A stretch of 64,000 bases of DNA, taken from positions 62,001 through 126,000 of the forward strand of contig CAJNDS010002520.1 of the NCBI GenBank assembly GCA_905221605.1, given 5' to 3'. The position numbers were made by a program, and so were the translations under genes. Numbering within the stretch: the stretch's first letter is position 1; each line of letters starts with the position of its first letter. Of the stretch, positions 30,645 through 42,300 are shown piece after piece. The stretch is from Symbiodinium natans (Eukaryota > Sar > Dinophyceae > Suessiales > Symbiodiniaceae). The notes under the pieces were generated by a model. It had not been told where the DNA came from. It ran no database searches and saw only the letters and a program-made list of their open reading frames with translations.

Positions 30645-31211
30645 GTTTAGGGTTTAGGGTTTAGGGTTTAGGGTTCTTGAAATTGCAGACGATATCAGGG
30701 CTTTTCTGGGCTACTTGCACTGGGAACTCCCACACCCACCCCCGACCGAGGTGCACTATTGGATGAGTTTCTTCAACAGCACAAAGCAACATCGTTTACG
30801 AACACCAGCGTTTTCGGAGTCGGAAAGCCGGAGAGAGAAACCACACAGCTTCACATGCGATGTGCTGGCCCGAATGTGAAAAGACGTCTAGCAGCCTTCA
30901 GAACACAGAGGGGATATCTGTCGTTTGGCCTGGGGCTTAAGTGCACATCCGGAAAATTGTGGTTGTGTAACTGTCCCAGAGAGTCCACTAGTATATACTC
31001 GTATGGACTTAGTTACCAAAACCCCCTTTTTAGTGTGGTCTTGGTACCGAATTCCAGAACTACAGCAAATGGGTGTGCTTTCGTCCACCTCACGCCACGG
31101 AAGCTGTCTAACCAAACCCTAACCCTAAGCTCTAAACCCTAAACTCTAAACCCTAAACCCTAAACCTTAAACCCTAGCCCTAAACCCTAAACCCTGGCCG
31201 TGTGGCGCCAG

Positions 31212-31276
31212 GGGGCAATCTGATCGGACTGCAGGAGCTCCTGGGCAACATGGAGGCCAGGAGCCGCCGGTTGTGG
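31212..31276 (+). CDS. Coding exon, unknown protein
   Basis: Reads GNLIGLQELLGNMEARSRRL then W after GCGCCAG|GGGGC, with donor GTGG|GTGCAG. The frame stays open past the donor (..VQLALNGPTC..), so the 3' border may be up to 31303. Flanked by telomere-like repeats. Confidence 0.5.
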
Positions 31277-31409
31277 GTGCAGTTGGCACTCAACGGCCCA
31301 ACTTGCGCACCCTAAGTAGCCCTAAACCCTAAACCCTAAACCCTAAACCCTAAACCCTAAACCCCGAATCGCTTCTGGGTTTTGGGGGCCCGTTATCGAT
31401 TTCCCCAAG

Positions 31410-31498
31410 GTTCCGAGGTTCACCCTGCCTGACGAGAGACCCTGTCAGGTGGAAATGACCGACGCGCCCGAGAAGTGCCTCGGCCGCAGCTTGGGAGG
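31410..31498 (+). CDS. Coding exon, unknown protein
   Basis: Reads VPRFTLPDERPCQVEMTDAP then EKCLGRSLG. The acceptor is CCAAG|GTTCCG and the donor GGAGG|GTCGCG. It joins the 31276 end in phase 0. Confidence 0.5.
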
Positions 31499-31682
31499 GT
31501 CGCGTATGATTGGAGGCATAGCAATTAGGGGTTTAGGGTTTAGGGTTTAGGGTTTTAGGATATTCGTAAGTTGCCGTTGCGGCCTTCTGTTTGACAACCA
31601 AGACGATCCCTCGACTCGAAATCCTGAAACGCTAAGCCCCGACCCGGCACTCTGATCTCCGGGGAAGCTGTGTTGGCACATG

Positions 31683-31738
31683 GTGAGTTCTCTAAATTAG
31701 GGTCCCTTTTTGGGTGCCCTAAATAAGAGGAACCGCAA
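31683..31738. mobile_element. Hairpin element, family D (half copy)
   Basis: GTGAGTTCTCTAAATTAGGG plus TCCCTTTTTGGGTGCCC, as at 34911 and 28478. Confidence 0.6.
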
Positions 31739-31779
31739 ACCCTCAACCCAAATGCGTTTGGGGATGGTTGGACATCCTA

Positions 31780-31883
31780 GGATGCCCAGTAGTGCCCTTA
31801 TTCCCTTTTGGGGGGTTTAGGTTCCCTTATAAACCCCTTTAAGCAAAAAAGGGCACCCTTTTTAATCCCAGGTTACTGGGCAA
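31780..31883. mobile_element. Hairpin element, family C
   Basis: GCCCAGTAGTGCCCTTATTC..GGTTCCCTTATAAACCCCTT..AAAAAGGGCACCC..CAGGTTACTGGGCAACC. The terminal GCCCAGTA / TACTGGGC are inverted repeats. Confidence 0.7.
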
Positions 31884-31951
31884 CCCAGCATCTAGGGACA
31901 AAAGCACCCCAAGAAGGCTGGCAGCTGCTTTGTCCTGTGCCGGCTTTCCAG

Positions 31952-31983
31952 CCACACTGAAGAAGGAGCTGGTCATGCGCGAG
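31952..31983 (+). CDS. Candidate short exon
   Basis: Reads TLKKELVMRE between TTTCCAG|CCACAC and GCGAG|GCGGCT (GC donor). TTTAGGG units follow. Confidence 0.33.
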
Positions 31984-32306
31984 GCGGCTTTAGGGTTTAG
32001 GGTTTTAGGGTCTAGGGTTCAGGGTCAAGGGTTTAGGGTATTAGGGTATTAGGGTTTAGGGCTAAGGTTTAAAAAGCTAGTTTTAGAGTCAAGAGTTCAT
32101 GTTGTTAGCTCTGAGCTCCTAGGCACGGGTAGAGAACTTGGGTTGAAGCCGAGGTCCCTAAACCGTAAACCCTAAACCCTAAAACCCTAAACCCTACAGA
32201 AAGCTTCGAGGTGGCTCTGAGAGCTTTTGGTGCCTTGAGGCATGTCATCCACGTGGTCGTAGGTTCGACACATGAGGGTTTACGATACTAGTTTAGGGTT
32301 TAGGGT

Positions 32307-32402
32307 TTGCGAAATTAGGGGTCCGTTATTGGGGTCCTTATTTTAAGGGATCCCTACGATTTGGGGGTCTATATTGGGGTCCCCCATGTTCGTAAACCCC
32401 CA
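32307..32402. mobile_element. Hairpin element, family E
   Basis: GCGAAATTAGGGGTCC..ATTTTAAGGGATCCCTACGA..GGGTCTATATTGGGGTCCCC..CGTAAACCCCCAA. Same order as 41894 and 61567. Confidence 0.68.
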
Positions 32403-32894
32403 ACTCACTGCGCAGAGACGCGTGCAAGCCACCGAATCTTTGGTTTGGTGTTGATTCACCAGCAGGCATTCAAAACAAGGAAGTTTGTGCTATCAAAGCC
32501 ATAAAGAAAACCAACAGCAGTATCCCTGAGGCAGTCCTCTCCCTCTCTTTCTCTTCCTTTCTGTCTTTGATTCTTTCTTTCTTCCTCGCTCTCTCTGTCT
32601 CTGTCTATGTGTGGGCGTGTGCGTGCGTGCACATTGCGCAGGGCGGCGCCAGCGCCACCTTTCAAGTGACAGGCTGGACGGTGTGCATTTCAAGGGCCGG
32701 CAGCTTGTGGAAAGTTAGGATACTTCTTGGTAGGGGGGGGGAGGGTCCAATGTCACTACTTCTGCTGTGCACGCGTAGCTCCTTGCGAAATAATTCCAAG
32801 AAATAAGACCTTTCGCCACCGGCTATACACACCCGTCGGAGACTGCCAGACTTGGGCCGGTACAACAGTTTCCAGTACCCGAAGTTTGACTTTA

Positions 32895-32960
32895 GGTATT
32901 ATTATAGGGGCCCTATAATCCCTCTTGAGGACTTCTAGTATAAGGGGGGAACATCCCAAC
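32895..32960. mobile_element. Hairpin element, family B (partial)
   Basis: Inner palindrome ATTATAGGGGCCCTATAAT and the right end 'GGACTTCTAGTATAAGGGGG..ACATCCCAAC'. The left outer arm is missing. It lies about 30 bp before the first HMA exon. Confidence 0.6.
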
Positions 32961-32991
32961 ATGGGCCCACATATTTTGCGTTGGATGCCAG

Positions 32992-33065
32992 GGATGACTT
33001 GCTCTTCTTGCGTCGCCACCGTGGAGAATGCCTTGCGGGCCGTAGATGGCGTGTCGAACGCCTCG
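32992..33065 (+). CDS. HMA domain 1, metal-loop exon
   Basis: Starts at TGCCAG|GGATGA and reads MTCSSCVATVENALRAVDGV then SNAS. It holds the two metal-ligand cysteines. The donor is CTCG|GTGCCT. Confidence 0.82.
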
Positions 33066-34501
33066 GTGCCTTAGCCATCTAGAGCTTGCGGCCCTTTGTC
33101 AGACTTTCAGACCCCGGCTTTGGGTTTGACCGTTGGAAGGGACGGAGTTGTGGGGTAAACTCTAAACTCTATCCTCCGGCAAAAAGTAGATCCCTTAACG
33201 AATGACGTAGATCCCTTAAAGAATGACGCAATATGTAGTAAGAGGGTACTGTTTGGAGGCTTTTTCCAGTAATCTGGACTCCGGAGTCCGAAGCGCCACC
33301 TGAGGTCAACTTGCTCATGAAGAAGGCCGAGGTCATCCACAAAGGTGTCTTGGCCCGCAGGGTGACTTTTTTTGGGCGGGTTCTCAGTAGGGAATGAGCC
33401 TTAAACGGTATATATAGGGCCAAAAACACCCTCATTCCCTACTAAGACACAGGGGGTTTTAGATTAAGAGTGGGACTGCCCCAGGTGCTGCAGTGGAATA
33501 GAAAGTTTTAGACTTTAGACGCCTTGCCAACCCTGAACTGTCAGCCCTCTAAACCCTTATTGTGCACCCTATAAGACCTACAAGCTCTAGAATACCGTGC
33601 AAACCTAAGATGGACTTAAGGGTCCATGGTTTGGGGTGTTGCGATGGAAGGCTCAGCAATGCTCAGTATCGCGCGCAGCTCTAGCGGGGTTCCTTTCCGC
33701 CACCCGAATCACGCTTTCAAGGCCCAAGCGTATCTGGTGGATGTACCCTCTTCAGCATAGTATAGCAATTGAACTGTTGACAGTTGCTTGGAGTGGAGTG
33801 ATACAGATGAGCTTTCCTATAGACGTTGCGACGTTTAAGTTCCTAAAGGCTGCCAATGCATTGTCGACTACACCCCTGTCTGAACTTCCCCATGCGCCCC
33901 CTAAACCTTAAACTTCTGTGTGGCGAGTAGAAAAAAACAGCCCTAGAACCGAAACACCCTGAACCCTAACAGCCCCTTAACAAAAACCTAAACCCTAGAA
34001 GCCCAAAACCCTGCGCCGAGCAAACCCTTCTTGCTTGCGGAAAACCCTAAACCCTAAACCATTTGTGCGCGCGCGTGAGAGTCAAAGCCGCAACATAGGG
34101 GGAGGGGGGGGGGTCCGGAATAACTGCTTATGGTACTCCCTTATGGTCCCTATGTATAGAGCCGCCATGTATAGAGCTAGCAATAATCACTCCAAAACCC
34201 CTGTTCGAATTCTTAAGGCCCCGAAGCCCTGAACCCTAAACCAAACTAATCCCCTCCCCCTAATAATAAGCCCCCCCCCTACGCCCTAATATTAAAAAAA
34301 ACCCCCAATATACTGCAATATTCGATAATGGAGGGTATTTAATATTAGGGGGTAGGGGGGATTCAATAAAAGGGGGAGGGGAGAATTTAGGCCCCCTATA
34401 TGAACCCTTTTGCTTCAGTGGCAGGAGTGCCAGTGGAGGCACTGCTGGATGCGATCGACGCGGTGGGTTTCGACGCGGAGCTCCTGGAAGCTCGGGACCA
34501 G
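32992..34501 (+). CDS. Heavy-metal-associated (HMA) domain 1, three exons
   Basis: HMA domains bind Cu(I) or similar metals through a GMTCxxC motif, in copper P-type ATPases and chaperones. The three exons join in phase into one complete domain: GMTCSSCVATVENALRAVDG..SNAS, VNLLMKKAEVIHK, GVPVEALLDAIDAVGFDAEL. The order is loop with both cysteines, helix 1, central strand, helix 2 and the closing GFDA motif. Donors are GT, GT and GC. Upstream exons back to 26391 may be the N-terminal part. No transmembrane or ATPase exon was recognised before the phosphoesterase begins at 36296. Confidence 0.8.
33187..33228. repeat. About 21-bp tandem duplication
   Basis: GTAGATCCCTTAACGAATGA followed by a near-identical copy with one change. 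Confidence 0.8.
33305..33344 (+). CDS. HMA domain 1, central-strand exon
   Basis: Reads VNLLMKKAEVIHK. The acceptor is CTGAG|GTCAAC and the donor AAAG|GTGTCT. The leftover G joins GA at 34425 to give Gly. Confidence 0.78.
34425..34501 (+). CDS. HMA domain 1, C-terminal exon
   Basis: Reads VPVEALLDAIDAVGFDAELL then EARDQ, the typical helix 2 and GFDA end. The acceptor is GGCAG|GAGTGC and the donor CCAG|GCTGGT (GC). Confidence 0.8.
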
Positions 34502-36295
34502 GCTGGTTCAGGGTTTGGGGGTTTAGGGTTTAAGGTTCAGGGTATAGGGTTTAGGGGGTTTATGGCTAGGGCTTAGGGTGTAACAAAACACACACACAGA
34601 CACAAAACAATGGATTTGAATATCGGCTTTAGGGCTTGGGGTTGGTTGACAGAGGGTTGAGGCCCACAGGCCATGATATCCCCCTCTGGAGGGTCTGTGG
34701 CAAAGGGCAGTGGCCGGATAGGAAAAGGCGCTGGGCCCAAAAAATTAGTCCCCAAAACCCCTGAGCCACGAAGCTCCTGAACCGAAGGACTGCGCCCTAA
34801 ACCTTTCAACCCCTGAATCGTACTTTGAGGTTCGCGGGTAGGCGTATGCGATATGTGGAGCTACCACTTGTTACAACCTTAGAATAACTAAATAAGCACA
34901 TTGACATATGGTGAGTTCTCAAAATTATGGTCCCTTTTTGGGTACCCTGAATATTAGGGGCCGCCTTATAACTTATACTAGTAACCCGAAAGGGAGCCGT
35001 CAGATAGCCCTAAACCCTGCACGCTAAACCACAGGCTCCGAGCGGGAAAGTGCTGCTGAAACCCTAAACCCCAAACCCTACTTATACGAAGCAGGGTTTA
35101 CATCACTGTTATTGTGAGTGTCTACAGGGTTCCTTTACATTTTTATGGGTGAGTGTATATAGGGTTCCTGCTACATTGCTATTGGAGTGTGTGTAGGGTT
35201 CCTCGTCGATCTTGGTGAGTGCAGCTTTTAAGTTTGGAGGCTACCAGAAATATCAACTCTACCCATGAACCCCCCAGTCCCCTGAACAGCAGTCTCCGCA
35301 GCGGCAGCGGGGCAAGCTGACTCTTGGCAAGAACTGTGCTTCTCAGCCCCCTAAGTTCCCTAAGGTAGGTTGTGAGTAGACTTCTCATTGGGGGTTCTAA
35401 GCACCCGTGAACCTCCCAGCAGACCCTAAACCCCTTACCCTAAACCCTAGACCCTAAACCCTAAACCCAAGAACCGGGGTTAATCTTACAACAGGTTCGG
35501 GCTTGGGGTTCCCTAGCCGAAGCCTCTTGGAAGAAGGGGCTTCTATTGTGACCTTCACCCTATTGAGAGTGTAGGGGGGACCATCAAGGGTCTAAATGAA
35601 GATCCAGACCCCAACTGCCCCTGGTGGGGTTTAAAGATGAAGAAAACATGTGGCCAAAGCATTCAGGACCTTCATGATGTGTATGACCGAGTTTTGCGGT
35701 GTCTTTTCTGCCGGGCTGTGGGAGTCCGGGGTGTTCAAGTTTGAAGACAATCGGTCAGGGCATACCTCAGACGATGGCTTGGAGTTCTTCCATGTTCTGC
35801 CGAAAGGCTCACAGCCACCACACTGATCTTCCGACGCGCCCCCCAGGCTTTTCATCGAACATGCACAAGATACACTAAGTTCCCCAAGCTTGGCTAATGG
35901 CTAGTTGCTGTACTCGATGGCAGAGTTAGACAAGGGTGCTGGAGCTCGAACCGAAATCGAAGCCATTGGCTGCAGCCGGCGCTGAATCTTCTTCAGACCC
36001 CAACGTGAATTTCACTGCTACGGTTCAGCCACATCTAAGTTGCTTCACTTTGCCTACAAGTCCCTGCTTCCACAGGAGAACGACTGCTCTGACGAAACCA
36101 AGCTGTAAACAGATCTACTGGTGCATGATTGCATAGAGCGATGAGCCAACTATGCCAGTTGTTCCATCATCCATGAGGCATGTTGCGGCCATATTGGTCG
36201 AAACTTTTGCATCCTGTTTTTTTCCATGCCAGCTTCCACGCCTCCATACCAAAAAACCGCAGTGCAACCCTTAACCTTTCGTGCCCCTGCCTGCA
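34502..36295. other. Spacer or intron between HMA 1 and the phosphoesterase
   Basis: Contains a family D element (34911-34975) and scattered TTTAGGG/CCCTAAA units. A weak coding piece APSGKVLLKP lies after CACAG at 35035 and is in phase with the HMA exon. An open frame lies at 35936-36136. I cannot place a stop for the HMA gene here with confidence. Confidence 0.5.
34911..34975. mobile_element. Hairpin element, family D
   Basis: GTGAGTTCTCAAAATTATGG, TCCCTTTTTGGGTACCC and a GGGGCCGCC end, matching 31683. Confidence 0.62.
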
Positions 36296-36396
36296 ATGTT
36301 CGACTTTGACAGTCTACCGGATGCTGCCACCGATGGCTCTGCAGTGCTGCAGCGGCTGGGGGTCTATGCGGCCTCAGACATCCATACGGACAAGAG
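36296..36396 (+). CDS. Metallophosphoesterase exon 1 with start codon
   Basis: ATG at 36296 reads MFDFDSLPDAATDGSAVLQR then LGVYAASDIHTDK. An earlier in-frame GTG at 36281 is less likely as a start. It holds the first metal motif DxH. The donor AGAG|GCGCAG (GC) leaves AG, which joins G at 36603. Confidence 0.82.
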
Positions 36397-39300
36397 GCGC
36401 AGAGATTGCGGGTCTGTTGGGGGGTTTCTATGTTTTGCGGGCCCCAAACCTCCTCTCATTCAACCCTCCCTGGACAACATGAACCCAAGACCTCGATGGT
36501 TATAGAACCTCCAGATTCTGTAGAGGCTTAGGGTTTAGGGTTTAGGGTTTAGGGTTTAGGGTTTAGGGTTTAGGGTTGAGGGAGACCCAACTCCAACTCC
36601 AGGGAGAATATGGATGTTATCCGGGCATGGCCACGTCGGCCGAACGACGTCTTGCTGTTGGCAGGCAAGGCTTTTGTTGATCACTTCAAGCTGTCTAAAC
36701 CCTGAACTTGGGATCTTCTCCCTTATGCTAACAGTCCTTAGTAGGGATTATAGTAGGGGTACTATAATCTCTGTTAAGGACTGTTAGTCTAGGGGCGAAC
36801 ATCCCAACCCTAAACCCTAAACCCTATAACCAATGATGTTGTGGGGTGTGGTTCCTGCTTCGCCACTGAAGGACGTCCTGGCATGTTACATCTCACCACA
36901 GCCTGGGTTTCAAGCATAGGGTTTAGGGCTCATAGGGTTTAGGGTTTATAGGATATATAGGGCATATTGATGTTGAACCTCAAATTTTACCCACTGTGGC
37001 CCGCATTTGCTTGTTTTTCAGGTTACGTTTGCATAGAAAGCCCAGCTAAAGCCTAAAGTCAACAAAAGAAGGCCTCGATTTGTTTCGGTGCGGTCGGGGG
37101 AGGGGATTACGCCCAAAATTCCGTTGCTCAAAAAAAAATCTTGGGGTTTGGATGGGACCACGAGCCTGCCCACTGCCAACGTGGATGACCAGAGCTCAGC
37201 TTTGGGCTCAGGGCTGGTAGGGAACGAAAGACTCGAGGGTTTGGACCGGCATACGCAGGCGATGTGTCCAACGACCTCAACATCGTCCGAACGACGTTCG
37301 AGCTGGTGACTGAACGGTTTGCGCAGGCCAGGGGCATGTGCTTGCCCTCAGGCACCAGCGAAACCCGAAGCCGACGAGATCGCAGGTCTGCGGTCACAGG
37401 CTCTAGGCCCATATCTAGAGCCGGTGGCACAGCCGATGCCATCAATCATGAGACCGATACACCACAAACCCTGAAGACAAGAAGCCGAATCCCCAAACCC
37501 TGTTTCGGATCGAGCTGCTGTGGGCTGTGGTGTTGCTGGCACTGGTAAGATGTTTTCTGTGGGCCAGTTCTGAGGAATGTTCGTCATCAATACTGCGCTA
37601 CGCACTACACTTGGCCATCGGCCTGTGCCACTGCAAGTGGGCAGGTCTTCAAAAAATGGTCATGTTGGGGGTAACCGATCGAATTCAAGGCCATCTTCGG
37701 GCTTCGAGCGGATGCCTTGGGACTCTGCAATGTGCATATCCTCATTCCTGGAGGTCTTCTACTGCCCAGGGAACCACGATCTCTGGCTGCACAACAAGGA
37801 CATGTGGTCCCAGAAGCAGCCTAGCCCACGCCACCCCAAAGTCGAAGTCTTAGATCACCCGAAAATTGATGAGCACCTCGAAGACCCCAAACCAACCCAG
37901 CTGCGTGCAAGTGCACCACACAAAGGGGGGTGGCCATCAAGAGATGAATCCACATCAAGAGATGAATCCATGGATGGGGCCTATGGCTGTCTATTATGTC
38001 TATACCTTCACGCACACAATGGCATCATGATTTCTGATACAGCATGACATAGGATAGTGTTGTATTGCATTGCATTGTATTGTATTGTATTGTATTGTAT
38101 TGTAGTTCTGAAGCATGACATAGGATGGTGTTGTATTGTATTGTAGTGCAGTGTATTGTAATTCCCTTAATGAAATGGATCGGAAAATCTTTCGCATGAT
38201 AATCCGTTGTCGAACCCAGAAGCATACTTCAAACATGTGTCACAGATTTGGATCGCAGCTCTCAGCTTATTCTAAACTGTTTATCTGTTTCTCCATGCAT
38301 GCATACTTGACATCTGTCCATCTTCGCAACTCGCAGCTGTCGAGCTTCCACGACGCTTCGGATCCAGGGTTCCTTCGATCGAGTTTACGCTTTTGGGACA
38401 GTTGCTATTTTCATTTCCTGCAAGTCGAAGCATGCGAAGCAAATCCTTTAGGGTTAAGGTTTTGAGGGCTCAAAGGCTCAAACACTTACTGTACAGCCCA
38501 AGCACACAAACCATCCCAAGAAAGAGTCGCCTTTCCCCTTTACGCCAATGCGAACAGTGCGAACCTTCACATCTTCCGCAGGACGGATGCAAGGACTCTG
38601 TCCAGAAGTTCCGGTTGCTCGACTTGAGCTCGAGCTGGGTACATGGGCGGCAGGTTTTTAGGTTGAGGGCGTAGGCCTTTCTGGGGGGCGGTACCGGATG
38701 AAGATGTAGGAGTTACAGACCCAAGCTCCGCACGGAGCATCTGCGAAGAAAAGCTCTTATGAGTCAACTTCTAATCTTGGGTCTTCGGCATGCCTTCTTA
38801 GAGTCCGAAACGCCTAAACCGGAAAGTCACAAGGCCCTGAACTGTTGCCTGCCTCGTGGGAGTTGGGGAACCCCTTCTTCCAGCCCAGGAGACTAGAGTC
38901 GCTGTGCGAGGACGAAAGATTCGGAAGCTTCCAGCTTGGTACCGAAGTGCATGTCTCTGGTTCCCATTTCGGGGCTTAGGGTTCAAAGCCCTGGTCCAAA
39001 AAAAGGATGTTGGGTCCTGGGCCATACAAATACACATGGGATCTGTTGGGGAGCTTCTAAGAAGAAGTGCCCAAATTTTGAATAATAGGTACCCCACAAA
39101 GGAAGCCGAATGTGGTCAAGGACTCAGGGGGCTCTCATGGCCAGAGCCCTGTAAAACGCTTAAACTCCCCAGCCTGGACTTAAGCTTGAAGCTACACAGC
39201 TCTTAAGCCCTATAAACCCCCGGCTTAGGGTTTAGGGTTTAGGGTTTAGGGTTTAGGGTTTAGGGTTTAGAGCTCTTCGGGTCTCGTGAGGAGCTAGGCG

Positions 39301-42300
39301 TGCGCACAAGACCTGGCTGGGTGGACGAGGCGACTGCGACAAGTCGTTTGCATTCTTAGCCTGAGTGATCCTTATGATTTCTAGCATTGTTAGTAGCTTC
39401 ATTCTGCTTATGAGCCCTAAATCCTAAACCCTAAACCCTAAACCCAGGAAGAGAGCGTGTTCATCATGCCTCTGCTGTCCTGGTACCACGCGGGCTTCGA
39501 TGCGGAGCCGGACATCTCTGACGAGTCCCTGGTTCCCGTGGAAAAGCTCCTTGCACGCCCAAAGCTTTGAAGCCCGGGGCTATAGATGTATGTGTATACA
39601 TTTTATTCATAAGTATATATATATATATATATATATTTATTTATGTATTTATTACTGTTTACGTATTTATTCATGTAGTGTTCATAGTTTGCATAGAGGT
39701 GTTTTTATGGCATGCGCCGTGCTCGCAGTCGCTTCCAGTCGTGAGTCCGCTAGAGCCTACAGCTACCCGAAGCTACGAGATCGCCCCGAAGTCACCATGT
39801 GAGCCTTTTTGCAGCCCAAGGATGATGTCAGACTACATGCTTTGCAGGCCATCGTGTTTCCGCGAGCTTTCTAGGTTTTCCGGGTTTTTAGGGTTTAGGG
39901 TTTGGGAGGGTGAGAGTTTAGGGTTTGTGGCGTATTTGGGGTTCAGATGAAGAAGGCTTGCGGCTTGCAGGAGGGGCGGATGCCAACTCGTCAAGTTCCA
40001 TACTCCCATGCGGCTTTGGATCTGGGAAGCAAACGGGCGGTACAGAAACCCGACTTGCTACTTTTCGCCTCACCATCCAGAATGGGTCCGCAGGGGGTAT
40101 GAATCAGGCATGCAGCGAAGTGTGCCAAAACAAGTGGCTTTCCACTTCCTCACGCGCAGTCCGCTCTGCAGGGTTGCGCGCTTACGGGTTATAGGGTTCA
40201 GGTTGATGCAAGCTAAAGAGCATGGTGATGTGCAATGCGACGAATTGCAAAGTAGCGATGTATCTGACCATGTTAGTTGTAAGTGCGACATGCGACGGTC
40301 AGTTCTGTGGCGACGTGCGAATGATTGGTGACCTATTTTGATGTGACAATGTCTTGGCGTGATGTGATGTGGGTGGGTGCGTAGTGGTGGTAATGGGCGA
40401 GGAAGTGCAATGAGGTCACTTGCTGAGCTGTGATGGCGCCATGTCAGATGCGATGCCGGGTGGGGAGGTGCGATGTGACGATGTGGCCAGGGCTCGGCCC
40501 GAGAACGATGCGGCTTCGGGCCGATGAGTGCAGGACCCTTAGCTCCCCATTGCTGCGACCACTGGCTGTTCAAGGGAGTCATACTCGGACCAAGGATGTA
40601 ACCCTCGAGGTTTCCCTTAATATACTCCCAAACATGAGGGGCCCAAGGCAAAACCCCATGATGTTGTGGGATGAGCGATCTGCGGCGACAGCCAAAGCGA
40701 GAGGATGTTCGCGTTTAACTGAGCGTCTGCTTCTTCAAGGTGACGAAATGCAGCTCAAGGACGGATCCTAAACCAGGGGAGGCTATGAACGACAGGTCTT
40801 GCAATCCCCAAAATCAATCCCATCAAGGGCCCTTTTAACGGGATTACAGGGTGTACTGGCCCTGAACCCTAAACCCTAACCCCTAAACTTCATCAGAGAC
40901 TTTTCCGCCGGAGGTGGCCTGACGGGCTCAGTGCCAGCAACGGCTGCGACTCGCTGGCGCGTGGCTCTGCGAAGCGTAGAGGTTGCAGATGCAAAAAAAC
41001 ATCCAATCTAAGTTTAAAAATCAAAGGAATGTGGTGTGTTTTTGCTGTGTACGTATATATATATATATATATATACATACGTATACATATATAAGATGCA
41101 TTCTATGCTCACGCTTGCCCTTGTCATTCTCAGCTAGCTGCATGCCTCCACCCCAACCCGCCCCTTGGGCCCTGAACAAAACAAACAGCTCAGCAACAAA
41201 GCGCGGCACAGCTCCGAAGCCGGTGCTGGGCCCAAGCCTCATTACAACAAGGCTATTTCGACTCTCTCAACGAGGAGCGTGCGGCAGCGTTGCCTTCGAA
41301 GGACCGAGTTCCAGCAGAGAAGAGCGGGCTGTGGTCCAGGGTTTGGCGAGGTCGAGCGTCTTTCGGGGGCCTTTTGGCACTTGCACCTGAGGCAGGGAGC
41401 CCTGTCCGACATTGAGTTCTGGAATCTCGGCTCAAGCCGGATCAGCCCGTTGGGGCTGTTCGGTCAGCACCACGGGTCACAGATAGCCAGCACTTGATTG
41501 CTAGACTGCGCCATCCATTGGTGTGGGAAGCATGTGAAGAGCATGGGGTGATCACGAAAGACTCGAACAGAGCATCGTATTCAGCTAAATTTCAGCAGGA
41601 CCAAAGCCCCTATCATCCCAGGGCCCCAGTGCCTCTGCAACACGGTGCCGCACGGTAGATAGAGCACACACACACACACACAGCAGATCCCTAGCATTTA
41701 CGAGGACCCAGAGTAGGCCCTTATTCCCTGTTTTCGGGTGCTTCCTTTTCCATTCCTAGTTTACTCTGGGGTGTAATACAAGGGCTTTGTGGATGATGTA
41801 CCCGTGTTGCATGACCAGCGTCGACGATGAAGACCAGTTCAGCCCGGGTGCCTTGGTGGCATCGGTGGCTTTTGAGATCCGAGCTGCTCAAATGGGGGGT
41901 TTTCCTAAGTTAGGGGGTACCTTATTTGGGTCCGTATGATACGGGAATCCCACTGTTTGGGGATCTAAATTGGGGGTCCCCTATTTCCGTAAGCTTCCAA
42001 ATGAGTATAGGGTGCAGGGTTTAGCGTTTAGGGTTCAGGGTTCAATATATACCAGAATCAGGGTGATTTGCTGCATCTGCAGAAACCCATTGTCGTAGCT
42101 TGGTACTAGAGGGGCAATATCCACAACCATAGCAAACATAAATTTGACTTTGAGGGTCCAGCTTGAGTGGGGTGACCTGTGGAGACAGAGCCTCAGCAGA
42201 AACCTTAGACGTCACCTCAAACTCACTCACTTTTAGCTTCTTGGTTTGTTAAGTATGCGTTTTTGTTTTTGCTGGTACGGTTTTCATGTTGGTGGTGATT

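Noticed and set aside
35631-36136. Frames just upstream of the phosphoesterase
   Set aside because: No motif, no consistent splice borders; the phosphoesterase ATG at 36296 gives the full family start without them.
40070-40651. Minus-strand 193-codon His/Pro/Ser-rich frame
   Set aside because: Overlaps a cryptic GATGTGCGATG-type simple repeat (about 40200-40520). The composition follows the repeat, and the region is a phosphoesterase intron.
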